Shown one piece after another: positions 1 to 6,021 of a DNA stretch of 6,021 nucleotides. Within the stretch, counting starts at the first letter, position 1; each line of letters starts with the position of its first letter. A program made the translations under genes and the position numbers. The notes beneath the pieces were generated by a model, which saw nothing but the letters and a program-made list of their open reading frames with translations, did no database searches and had not been told where the DNA came from. Source of the stretch: Marinospirillum sp. (GTDB lineage: Bacteria > Pseudomonadota > Gammaproteobacteria > Pseudomonadales > Halomonadaceae); contig NZ_JACUUA010000192.1 of the NCBI RefSeq assembly GCF_014859565.1, positions 1 to 6,021 of the forward strand, written 5' to 3'.

Positions 1-93
1 TGTTGTCAGCAGCAGTAAGGTCAGCAGCAGAAAACTCCAGCGATACAGCCGGGTTACACCCGTTGCTGCAGGTGCGGGGAGATATATATTCAT
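1..93 (-). CDS. 5' part of an unidentified gene downstream of chrA; possible membrane or exported protein
   Basis: An open frame of 31 codons starts at the ATG at 91-93 on the minus strand and runs off the left edge without a stop. The start is preceded by a good Shine-Dalgarno sequence (AGGA, complement of 100-103) with a 6-nt spacer. The visible residues begin MNIYLPAPAA. After a short polar stretch containing two Arg, they become a run of mostly Leu (about residues 20-31), which fits a first membrane helix or an uncleaved signal anchor. The start lies 35 bp after the chrA stop on the same strand with no obvious terminator between, so co-transcription with chrA is likely. The product cannot be recognised from 31 residues. 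It does not resemble the start of ChrB, the usual chromate-resistance partner, but that is weak evidence. Confidence 0.5.
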   Translation of the reverse strand, partial: MNIYLPAPAATGVTRLYRWSFLLLTLLLLTT

Positions 94-99
94 GGTTTG

Positions 100-103
100 T
101 CCT
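100..103 (-). promoter_or_regulatory. Ribosome binding site of the left-edge partial gene
   Basis: The minus strand reads AGGA six nucleotides before the ATG at 91-93. This is the main support for calling the truncated frame at the left edge a real gene. Confidence 0.5.
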
Positions 104-128
104 GATTGATCAAAAGCAGTTCATCATG

Positions 129-1364
129 TCAGATGTTCATCCCACCCACCAGCCAGCGTATTAGCGCACAGCCGGGAACCAGCAGCCAGACAGGCCATTG
201 CAGCCGCCACAGGGCCAACAGGGTTAACAAGGCCAGCAGGGCATCCGCAAGGTTTTTGATGCCGGTGGTGAATACCGGATTGTAGAGAGCAGCCAGCAGT
301 AAGCCAACCACTGCGGCATTGATACCCGCCAGTGCGGCTTGCAGGCGCTGTTGCTGGCGCAGGCGTTCCCAGTAGGGCAGGATGCCAAACACCAGCAGTA
401 CACCGGGTGTAAATACTGCCAATAATGCAATCAGGCCACCCATCCAGGGGCTGGCAACCGGAGCAGACAGGGCACCCAGAAATGCTGCAAAGGTGAACAG
501 TGGGCCGGGCACCACCTGAGCGGCACCGTAACCGGCCATAAAATCCGCTTCACTGACCCAGCCTGTCTGCACCACTTCGGTCTGTAACAGTGGCAACACC
601 ACATGGCCGCCACCAAATACCAATGCACCCGCGCGGTAAAAAGCATCTGCCAGTTGCAGCAGGGGTTGTTCCGTGGTGGTTGCCAGCCAGGGCAGCCCAA
701 ACAACAACAGCCCAAACAAGAGTAACCACAACAAGGGACGATAACTGATTTGTCCGGCCAGAGTGGATGAAGGCGGTGTTACAAAGGTCGTTGCTGGTGG
801 GTTGGTGATTACTGGTGGTGCGGCAGTGGGTGACAGGAAATACAGGCCAATCAAACCACCCAGCAGCAGAACCAGCAGTTGCACTGCCATACCCGGCAGT
901 AGAATCAGTGACAAGGCCGCCAGCAGCATCATGGCTCGGCGCAGCCAGTCAGTGCAGAAACTGCGAGCCATCCCCCAGACGGCATAAGCCACCACTGCCA
1001 CAGCCGCGACTTTTAACCCTTGCAGCAGATCATGGGGTAACCAGTCAGCACCCTGTGTGATGCCCAGTGCCAGCAGTATCAGCAACAAGGCTGAGGGTAG
1101 GGTGAAACCCAGCCAGGCGGCCAGCGCACCTAAATAACCACCACGCGACCAACCCAGCGCCAACCCCACCTGACTGCTTGCTGGCCCCGGCAGGAACTGG
1201 CACAAGGCCACCAGATCGGCGTACTGCTGATCACTCAGCCAGTGGCGGCGCTCCACAAATTCGTGCCGGAAAAACGCCAGATGTGCCACCGGGCCACCAA
1301 AAGATGTCAGACCTAGGCGCAGAAAAATCAGCAGGGTTGATAGAAAGGAAGCAGGTTGATTCAT
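129..1364 (-). CDS. chrA: Chromate transporter family protein (CHR/ChrA, long two-domain form)
   Basis: This is an inner-membrane protein of the CHR superfamily, whose characterised members export chromate from the cytoplasm. The product is 411 residues from the chosen start, typical of the long form made of two homologous halves. Numbered from the upstream ATG at 1388 (419 residues), the first half carries the family signature LRLGLTSFGGPVAH (about 23-36) and FLPGP (65-69). The second half repeats the pattern as YRAGALVFGGGHVVLPL (about 251-267) and QVVPGP (291-296). Many Leu/Ala-rich membrane helices lie around these, and a Pro/Thr-rich linker (about 187-212) joins the halves. I prefer the ATG at 1364: GGCGGA lies 6 nt upstream of it, whereas the ATG at 1388 has no Shine-Dalgarno site, and a possible -10 box overlaps it. 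The gene is divergent from the oxidoreductase operon and is followed closely by a partial gene. Many CHR proteins are annotated by homology only, so chromate as the real substrate is an inference. Confidence 0.88.
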   Translation of the reverse strand: MNQPASFLSTLLIFLRLGLTSFGGPVAHLAFFRHEFVERRHWLSDQQYADLVALCQFLPGPASSQVGLALGWSRGGYLGALAAWLGFTLPSALLLILLALGITQGADWLPHDLLQGLKVAAVAVVAYAVWGMARSFCTDWLRRAMMLLAALSLILLPGMAVQLLVLLLGGLIGLYFLSPTAAPPVITNPPATTFVTPPSSTLAGQISYRPLLWLLLFGLLLFGLPWLATTTEQPLLQLADAFYRAGALVFGGGHVVLPLLQTEVVQTGWVSEADFMAGYGAAQVVPGPLFTFAAFLGALSAPVASPWMGGLIALLAVFTPGVLLVFGILPYWERLRQQQRLQAALAGINAAVVGLLLAALYNPVFTTGIKNLADALLALLTLLALWRLQWPVWLLVPGCALIRWLVGGMNI

Positions 1365-1370
1365 CAGTTT

Positions 1371-1376
1371 TCCGCC
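1371..1376 (-). promoter_or_regulatory. chrA: Ribosome binding site that favours the chrA start at 1364
   Basis: The minus strand reads GGCGGA six nucleotides before the ATG at 1362-1364. It is an imperfect but usable Shine-Dalgarno sequence. The alternative in-frame ATG at 1386-1388 is preceded by AGCCTGTAGA, which is not one. Confidence 0.45.
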
Positions 1377-1385
1377 AAAATGAAT

Positions 1386-1391
1386 CATTCT
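1386..1391 (-). promoter_or_regulatory. Possible -10 box for chrA
   Basis: The minus strand reads TAGAAT, one mismatch from TATAAT. Transcription would begin near 1379, between the two candidate chrA starts, giving a leader of about 15 nt that includes the GGCGGA site. No good -35 box stands 16-18 nt upstream; the nearest candidate, TTGCAT, is about 21 nt away. The call is therefore weak. Confidence 0.25.
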
Positions 1392-1525
1392 ACAGGCTGT
1401 TCATGACGGATTGATGCAAAATGGGGAAAACAGATCATCAAGTGAATGAATTGGGATGGCGTGTAAGAAATTCCTGATGGCAGCGACAGACCAGTATTCA
1501 AGTCGCTTATCCGAGGAAACAGACT
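1392..1525. other. Intergenic region between divergent genes
   Basis: This stretch separates the minus-strand chrA unit from the plus-strand oxidoreductase operon and must hold the control sites for both unless one is read from outside. It is A/T-richer than the genes. I found no convincing -35/-10 pair for the plus strand, no clear operator palindrome, and no riboswitch or small RNA pattern. The only strong signal is the ribosome binding site at its right end. Confidence 0.6.
1513..1517 (+). promoter_or_regulatory. Ribosome binding site that fixes the GTG start at 1526
   Basis: GAGGA sits 8 nt before the GTG at 1526-1528. It supports the unusual GTG start. The next in-frame ATG is codon 40 and would remove the first membrane helix. 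Confidence 0.7.
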
Positions 1526-3676
1526 GTGCTGAAAAAACTGGTTTTTTTGTCCTTTCTTGTATTGCTGGTGTTATTGATCTGGCAGTTGGGTTGGCTGGAT
1601 GCACTGACCTTTGAAAACCTCAAGCACCAGCAGTCCGACCTGATGGCCTGGCGGGATACTCAACCCTTGCTGGTCAGCGGTCTGTATCTGCTGGTGTATG
1701 TGGGAATCACGGCCTTGTCACTGCCGGGTGCAGCGCTGATGACATTGGCAGGTGGTGCAATTTTTGGGCTGGGTTGGGGGTTGTTGCTGGTTTCCTTTGC
1801 TTCCACCTTGGGTGCTACGCTGGCCATGTTGGTGTCACGCTTTCTGCTGCGTGGCTGGGTCAAGACTCGCTTCAGTAAAACCATGCAAAAACTGGATGCC
1901 GGTATTGAACGCGAAGGGGCTTTTTATCTGTTTGCCCTGCGTCTGGTGCCTGCTTTCCCCTTTTTTGTTATCAATCTGGTCATGGGATTGACCCGCATGA
2001 AGGTGTGGACCTTCTGGTGGGTCAGTCAGTTGGGTATGTTGCTGGGCACTGCTGTTTATGTGAACGCCGGAACCCAGCTGGCACAACTCCAGTCACCTGC
2101 TGATATCCTGTCACTTCAGTTGCTGGGTGCTTTTGTGTTGCTGGGCGTGTTTCCATTGCTGGCTCGCAAGGGGCTGGATGTGTACAAAAGCCGTCAGGCA
2201 CTGGGTCACTGGAAAAAACCAAAACACTTTGATGCCAACCTGCTGGTGATTGGTGCGGGCAGTGGTGGACTGGTGTCGACTTACATTGCTGCCGCAGTAA
2301 AAGCCAAGGTGATTCTGGTGGAAAAACACCAGATGGGGGGTGATTGTCTGAATACCGGTTGTGTGCCATCCAAGGCCTTGATTCGTTCAGCAAGGCTTGC
2401 CCATGAGATGCGTCATGCGGATCATTTTGGCCTTAAAACACAGCAGCCCGAAGTTGATTTTGCCGCAGTGATGGATCGTATTCACTCGGTGATCAAAGCG
2501 ATAGAACCCCATGATTCTGTTGAGCGTTTTACCGGATTAGGTGTGGATGTACGTCAGGGAACGGCACGTTTGCTGACACCCTGGGAAGTGGAGATTACCT
2601 TGAACACGGGTGAAATTCAGCGAGTCACGGCACGCAGCATTGTACTGGCCACCGGTGCTGAACCGCTGGTGCCGGATCTGCCCGGTCTGGAGCAGGTGGA
2701 TTACCTGACATCCGATAACCTCTGGCAGTTGCGGGAACGCCCCGAACGCTTACTGGTACTGGGTGGTGGGCCGATTGGCTCTGAGCTGGCGCAGGCCTTT
2801 CAACGGCTGGGTTCACAAGTCACACAAGTGGAGCGAGGGTCGCGTATTCTGCCGCGTGAAGATGAAGATGCCAGCCAACTGGTGATGCAGCATTTTTGTG
2901 AAGAAGGTGTGGATCTGCGACTGGAACATCAGGCTTTGCGGATTGAGGTGAAAGGCAGTCAACGCTGGTTGGTGGCGAGTAACAAGGCCGGTGAAGAAGT
3001 GCAGTTACCCTTCGACCGCCTGCTGGTGGCGGTGGGTCGTAAACCTCGCCTCGCGGGTTATGGTCTGGAAGAACTGGGATTGTTACCGGATTCCGGTAAA
3101 ACCCTGGATACCAACACCTACCTGCAAACCCTCTACCCCAATATCTATGCCTGTGGTGATTTGATCGGGCCTTATCAATTCACCCATGCGGCATCTCATC
3201 AGGCTTGGCACGTCACCGTGAATGCCCTGTTTGGTCAGTTCAGACGTTTTGCCGTGGATTATTCTTTTTTACCCTGGGCCACCTTCACCGACCCGGAAGT
3301 GGCGCGTGTAGGACTGAATGAACAGGATGCCAAAGAACAAGGCATTCAATATGAAGTGACCACCTATGGCATTGATGATCTGGATCGGGCGCTGGCGGAT
3401 GGGCAGGCTTATGGTTTTGTGAAAGTGCTGACAGCACCGGGCAAGGACAAAATCCTGGGTGTGACCCTGGTTGGGCCTCATGCTGGGGATTTGATCGCTG
3501 AATTTGTACTGGCGATGAAGCATGGCTTGGGTATGAACAAGCTGCTGGGCACCATTCACATCTACCCCACCATGACAGAAGCCAACAAATTTGCCGCCGG
3601 TAACTGGAAAAAAGCCCATGCCCCACAAGGCGTGCTGCGCTGGTTAAAAAAATACCATCAATGGCGGCTTGGATAA
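1526..3676 (+). CDS. Bifunctional TVP38/TMEM64 membrane protein and FAD-dependent pyridine nucleotide-disulfide oxidoreductase
   Basis: This 716-residue fusion starts with GTG. Residues 1-215 are a multi-helix TVP38/TMEM64 (VTT) domain: a first helix at about 5-24, the Gly-rich stretch LAGGAIFGLGWG (74-85), and the hallmark R139-x2-P142-x2-P145-x4-N150-x3-G154. Residues about 236-716 form a complete class I disulfide oxidoreductase, presumably cytoplasmic. It has the FAD motif GAGSGG (243-248), a redox-active disulfide C274-LNTG-C279, ATGAEP (375-380), the NAD(P)H motif GGGPIG (413-418), the second FAD motif CGDLIG (543-548) and a C-terminal dimerisation domain (about 580-700). The usual His of the His-Glu catalytic dyad is Tyr680, in HIYPTMTE with Glu685, as in mercuric reductases. 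However, there is no N-terminal HMA domain and no C-terminal Cys pair, so mercury reduction is not supported. This fusion is known in proteobacterial genomes, but I know of no established substrate. A c-di-GMP gene follows after 15 bp, probably in one operon. Confidence 0.92.
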   Translation: MLKKLVFLSFLVLLVLLIWQLGWLDALTFENLKHQQSDLMAWRDTQPLLVSGLYLLVYVGITALSLPGAALMTLAGGAIFGLGWGLLLVSFASTLGATLAMLVSRFLLRGWVKTRFSKTMQKLDAGIEREGAFYLFALRLVPAFPFFVINLVMGLTRMKVWTFWWVSQLGMLLGTAVYVNAGTQLAQLQSPADILSLQLLGAFVLLGVFPLLARKGLDVYKSRQALGHWKKPKHFDANLLVIGAGSGGLVSTYIAAAVKAKVILVEKHQMGGDCLNTGCVPSKALIRSARLAHEMRHADHFGLKTQQPEVDFAAVMDRIHSVIKAIEPHDSVERFTGLGVDVRQGTARLLTPWEVEITLNTGEIQRVTARSIVLATGAEPLVPDLPGLEQVDYLTSDNLWQLRERPERLLVLGGGPIGSELAQAFQRLGSQVTQVERGSRILPREDEDASQLVMQHFCEEGVDLRLEHQALRIEVKGSQRWLVASNKAGEEVQLPFDRLLVAVGRKPRLAGYGLEELGLLPDSGKTLDTNTYLQTLYPNIYACGDLIGPYQFTHAASHQAWHVTVNALFGQFRRFAVDYSFLPWATFTDPEVARVGLNEQDAKEQGIQYEVTTYGIDDLDRALADGQAYGFVKVLTAPGKDKILGVTLVGPHAGDLIAEFVLAMKHGLGMNKLLGTIHIYPTMTEANKFAAGNWKKAHAPQGVLRWLKKYHQWRLG

Positions 3677-3679
3677 GAC

Positions 3680-3685
3680 AGGAAG
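3680..3685 (+). promoter_or_regulatory. Ribosome binding site of the GGDEF/EAL gene
   Basis: AGGAAG lies 6 nt before the ATG at 3692-3694, inside the 15-bp gap after the oxidoreductase stop. It confirms the start and fits translation from a shared transcript. Confidence 0.65.
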
Positions 3686-3691
3686 ATTGGA

Positions 3692-5965
3692 ATGCTCAGC
3701 CATCTGAAGCTCGGTGATTTGAAAAAAGGGCTGCATTGCCGCCTCTGCTGGTGGGTTACTGCTGCTGTGTTTGCAGCCATCCTGTTGGTTGAAGCGGTGA
3801 TACTCCTGCCATCCTATTTCAATTACGAAAGGGATCGACTGCTGGCCTTGCAGGAGGCTGGTTATCAGTCGGTGCAGGCTCTTGCCTCTCTGGAGTCATC
3901 AGAGCTGGAACGTCTGACGCATACCACCCTGGTGAAAGGTGTTCGGCTGGAAAAACCGGATGGCTCGGTATTGCTGGAAGTGGGTGAGCCCCTGCAAACA
4001 CACCCCGTACTGGGTGAGCGCCTCAGGCGCATTGAAGCAGGCAAGCGAACCGAGACGGTTGTAGTACTGGCTCAGCCGCAACCGCTGCGGGTTTCCCTGC
4101 GCATCAACAGTGAACAGGTGGCCGGTGAGCTGGTGGCTTTTGTCTGGCGCATCATTGGCCTGGTGCTGTTAATCGCTGCTGTTGTGACCCTCACCACCCT
4201 GTTGGTCTTGCAGTATCTGGTGCTGGGGCCGGTATTGCTGTTACGCAGCCGGATGCAAAAAGCCTCTGAAGATCAGCGCCATTATCAGCAGTATCTCGGA
4301 ACCTTGAACCGGCGGGATGAACTGGGCGACTTGTCGCAGGAATTTGATCGGCTGCTGCAGATCACCGCCGGACGCCTGGCATCCATCGCACGTTTTCCGG
4401 ATGAAAACACCCAGCCGGTATTGCGAGTGGATCATCAGGGCAGGCTGCTGTATGCCAACAAGGCCAGCCAGCCGCTGTTGGATGACTGGCAGGTAGCGGT
4501 TGGTGATCCTTTGCCCCGGCACTGGCAGGAACTGGTCGCTGGAGTGCTGGAAGGGGAAGCAAGCCGCACGGTGGAGCATGGCCTGGATAGCCAGTGGTTA
4601 TCCATTCATCTGGTGCCCTTGAAAGAAGCGGGTTACATCAATCTGTATGCTGCAGATATCACCGAGCGCAAGGCTTATGAAGACAGTCTGCGGCACCAGC
4701 GCAATCACGATCAACTGACCGGTCTGCCCAATTTGGCACTGTTTCAGGATCGGTTGGCGCAGGCACTCACCCGAATGCAGGCTAAAGAAAAGCCTTTGGC
4801 GGTTCTGGCTCTGGGGTTAAAAGGTTTTGCTGCAATCAATGGTGTTGCCGGGCATGAAGCGGGCGACCAGGTTTTAAAAGAGGTTGCTGAGCGCCTGCAA
4901 AGGCAACTGGAACCGGGTATGACTCTGGCAAGAGTGGGTGGTGATATTTTTGGGGTCTATCTGCCTGAATACCAGGACTTGAATGAAGTGGCCGGCTTGG
5001 CCGAGCGAATGATTACTGCGGTTCTGCCTGCCTATAATTGGCAGGGGCAGCCCCTGACTTGTGGTGCGCGTGTGGGTGTGGCGCTCTACCCGGACGATGG
5101 TCAGGATTATTCCAGCCTGATTGCCAAGGCGGATCTGGCATTGACCAGTGCAGGGGATGCCGCCCAGGTGCATTTTTTTGTGCCGGGACTGAATGAAAAA
5201 CTGCAAAAACGTCAGGAGCGTTTACAGCAACTCAAGGAAGCCCTGCAGCAAGGGCAACTGGAAGCCTGGTACCAACCGCAGGTGGATGGCCTGACCGGAA
5301 AAATTAAAGGCGCAGAGGCACTGGTGCGCTGGCGACATCCTGTTGAAGGCCTGATTTCTCCGGCAGAGTTCATCCCCCTGGCTGAAGAAACCGGGCTGGT
5401 TTTACCTCTGGGTGAAGAAGTCCTGCAGCAGGCTTGTCGCCAAGCAGCCTTATGGCGACAACAACCCGGCTGGGAAGACTTCACCATGGCTGTGAATCTC
5501 TCTACACGCCAACTGGCGGATCCTGATCTGGTCACCAAGGTGGAAAAAACTCTGCAACTCAGTGGCTTGCCTGCCGAGGCCCTGGAGCTGGAAATTACCG
5601 AAAGCGCCGTAATGGATAATACTGAGGATGCCATCCAGGTGTTGAAGCATCTGGCGGGTCTGGGTGTGGGCTTGTCACTGGATGATTTTGGAACCGGCTA
5701 TTCATCGCTGGCTTATCTGAAAAGCCTGCCGGTTCATAAAATCAAAATTGACCGGGCTTTTGTCAAAGATTTACCGGAAGACCTTCAGGACAAAGCCCTG
5801 TGCCAGGCAGTGATTGCCATCGGCGAAGCGCTGAATCTTAAAGTGCTTGCTGAAGGAGTGGAAACTCAGGCTCAGGTGAGTTTACTGAGCGAACTGGGTT
5901 GTCTGAACTTTCAGGGTTATTTTTATGGACGACCTTCACCGGCTGCCGAGTTTCTGCGGAACTGA
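3692..5965 (+). CDS. Membrane-anchored PAS-GGDEF-EAL protein; predicted c-di-GMP phosphodiesterase with a degenerate GGDEF domain
   Basis: The 757-residue product is a transmembrane c-di-GMP sensor-effector. In order: a short cytoplasmic N-terminus with C16-RL-C19; helix 1 (about 20-41); a periplasmic domain of about 105 residues without Cys and of no family I recognise; helix 2 (about 148-176); a HAMP-like segment (about 177-227); a PAS domain (about 235-325) ending in DITERK; GGDEF (about 335-497); and EAL (about 508-755). The EAL domain keeps the metal-binding and catalytic set: E542 (EAL), N602, E634 and E637 (EITE), D664 and D665 ([10 protein letters not shown]), K685, E721 (EGVET) and Q741. 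It should therefore hydrolyse c-di-GMP to pGpG. The GGDEF domain is degenerate: the signature is GGDIF (416-420), the first metal Asp is Gly375, and no RxxD inhibitory site precedes it. It may still bind GTP as a regulatory domain, which is an inference from other degenerate GGDEF proteins. The gene follows the oxidoreductase by 15 bp. Confidence 0.92.
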   Translation: MLSHLKLGDLKKGLHCRLCWWVTAAVFAAILLVEAVILLPSYFNYERDRLLALQEAGYQSVQALASLESSELERLTHTTLVKGVRLEKPDGSVLLEVGEPLQTHPVLGERLRRIEAGKRTETVVVLAQPQPLRVSLRINSEQVAGELVAFVWRIIGLVLLIAAVVTLTTLLVLQYLVLGPVLLLRSRMQKASEDQRHYQQYLGTLNRRDELGDLSQEFDRLLQITAGRLASIARFPDENTQPVLRVDHQGRLLYANKASQPLLDDWQVAVGDPLPRHWQELVAGVLEGEASRTVEHGLDSQWLSIHLVPLKEAGYINLYAADITERKAYEDSLRHQRNHDQLTGLPNLALFQDRLAQALTRMQAKEKPLAVLALGLKGFAAINGVAGHEAGDQVLKEVAERLQRQLEPGMTLARVGGDIFGVYLPEYQDLNEVAGLAERMITAVLPAYNWQGQPLTCGARVGVALYPDDGQDYSSLIAKADLALTSAGDAAQVHFFVPGLNEKLQKRQERLQQLKEALQQGQLEAWYQPQVDGLTGKIKGAEALVRWRHPVEGLISPAEFIPLAEETGLVLPLGEEVLQQACRQAALWRQQPGWEDFTMAVNLSTRQLADPDLVTKVEKTLQLSGLPAEALELEITESAVMDNTEDAIQVLKHLAGLGVGLSLDDFGTGYSSLAYLKSLPVHKIKIDRAFVKDLPEDLQDKALCQAVIAIGEALNLKVLAEGVETQAQVSLLSELGCLNFQGYFYGRPSPAAEFLRN

Positions 5966-5972
5966 AAACCCT

Positions 5973-5990
5973 CAGCAACTATAGTGACTG
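5973..5990. repeat. Imperfect 18-bp dyad after the EAL gene
   Basis: CAG-CA-ACTATAGT-GA-CTG is symmetric around a perfect 8-bp palindrome, ACTATAGT (5978-5985), with matching CAG/CTG arms. It starts 7 bp after the stop at 5965. It could be an operator, part of a mobile-element end, or chance. It is too A/T-rich and too short to be a terminator by itself. Confidence 0.35.
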
Positions 5991-5993
5991 CTC

Positions 5994-6021
5994 CCCGCCC
6001 TAAGCGCTAAAGCGCCACGGG
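5994..6021. repeat. GC-rich inverted repeat cut by the right edge
   Basis: An inner stem GCGC-TAAA-GCGC (6004-6015) is flanked by outer arms CCCG (5994-5997) and CGGG (6018-6021). CCC at 5998-6000 can alternatively pair with GGG at 6019-6021. Lying 28 bp after the last gene, it could be the hairpin of a rho-independent terminator, but the following bases, where a T-run would be, are outside the window. It could also be a dispersed palindromic repeat or the hairpin end of an IS200/IS605-type element. The visible sequence does not decide between these. Confidence 0.45.

Noticed and set aside
6..30. Direct repeat TCAGCAGCAG at 6-15 and 21-30
   Set aside because: On the minus strand it encodes runs of Leu (CTG) in a membrane helix, so low-complexity coding explains it.
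106..113. TTGATCAA palindrome between chrA and the partial gene
   Set aside because: It is only 8 bp with no flanking symmetry, so it is expected by chance and cannot serve as a terminator.
1457..1475. TGGCGTG followed by AAATTC, resembling a sigma-54 promoter
   Set aside because: The -24 part fits loosely, but the -12 part lacks the TTGC/GC core at the required spacing.
1451..1479. TTGGGA as a -35 box for the oxidoreductase operon
   Set aside because: At 17-nt spacing the -10 position reads CTGATG, which is too far from TATAAT to call.
3269..3628. Long minus-strand open frames of 113-119 codons inside the oxidoreductase gene
   Set aside because: They lie wholly opposite conserved oxidoreductase coding sequence and encode His/Pro/Gln-rich protein without recognisable motifs.
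1526..3676. Calling the fusion mercuric reductase (merA) or lipoamide dehydrogenase (lpd)
   Set aside because: It lacks the HMA domain and C-terminal vicinal Cys of MerA, has Tyr instead of the Lpd catalytic His, and carries a VTT membrane domain absent from both.
5212..5634. Minus-strand open frame of 140 codons opposite the EAL domain
   Set aside because: The plus strand here encodes an intact EAL domain; the antisense product is Ser/Arg/Cys-rich with no recognisable domain.
5980..5985. TATAGT as a -10 box for a gene to the right
   Set aside because: No -35 sequence lies 16-18 nt upstream and no downstream gene is visible. It is better described as the centre of a dyad.

Overview
The window looks like a chromosomal piece of a Gram-negative proteobacterium, most likely a gammaproteobacterium. 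This is inferred from the moderate GC content, the strong Shine-Dalgarno sites and the protein families present. No marker in the window fixes the genus.

Layout: positions 1-1388 are read on the minus strand. They hold a complete chromate-transporter-family gene (chrA-like) and, 35 bp downstream of it, the first 31 codons of a second gene that runs off the left edge. About 160 bp of non-coding DNA (1365-1525) separates this unit from a divergent plus-strand pair. The first plus-strand gene (1526-3676) encodes a 716-residue fusion: an N-terminal TVP38/TMEM64 (VTT/SNARE-associated) membrane domain joined to a complete class I pyridine nucleotide-disulfide oxidoreductase. The second (3692-5965) starts 15 bp later and encodes a membrane-anchored sensor with HAMP-like, PAS, degenerate GGDEF and intact EAL domains, so it is predicted to degrade cyclic di-GMP. 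The last 56 bases hold an imperfect dyad and the start of a GC-rich inverted repeat cut by the window edge.

How the genes may work together: the tight spacing suggests that the oxidoreductase and the EAL protein are co-transcribed. A working inference is that a membrane-tethered flavin/dithiol redox enzyme and a c-di-GMP phosphodiesterase serve one envelope or redox response. The divergent anion exporter might belong to the same response. Nothing in the sequence proves this link.

No wholly new system is evident. The points most worth a second look are the membrane-fused oxidoreductase, with Tyr in place of the usual catalytic His, paired with the phosphodiesterase; the loss of several key GGDEF residues; and the inverted repeats at the right edge. 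No tRNA, rRNA, CRISPR array or transposase gene is visible.
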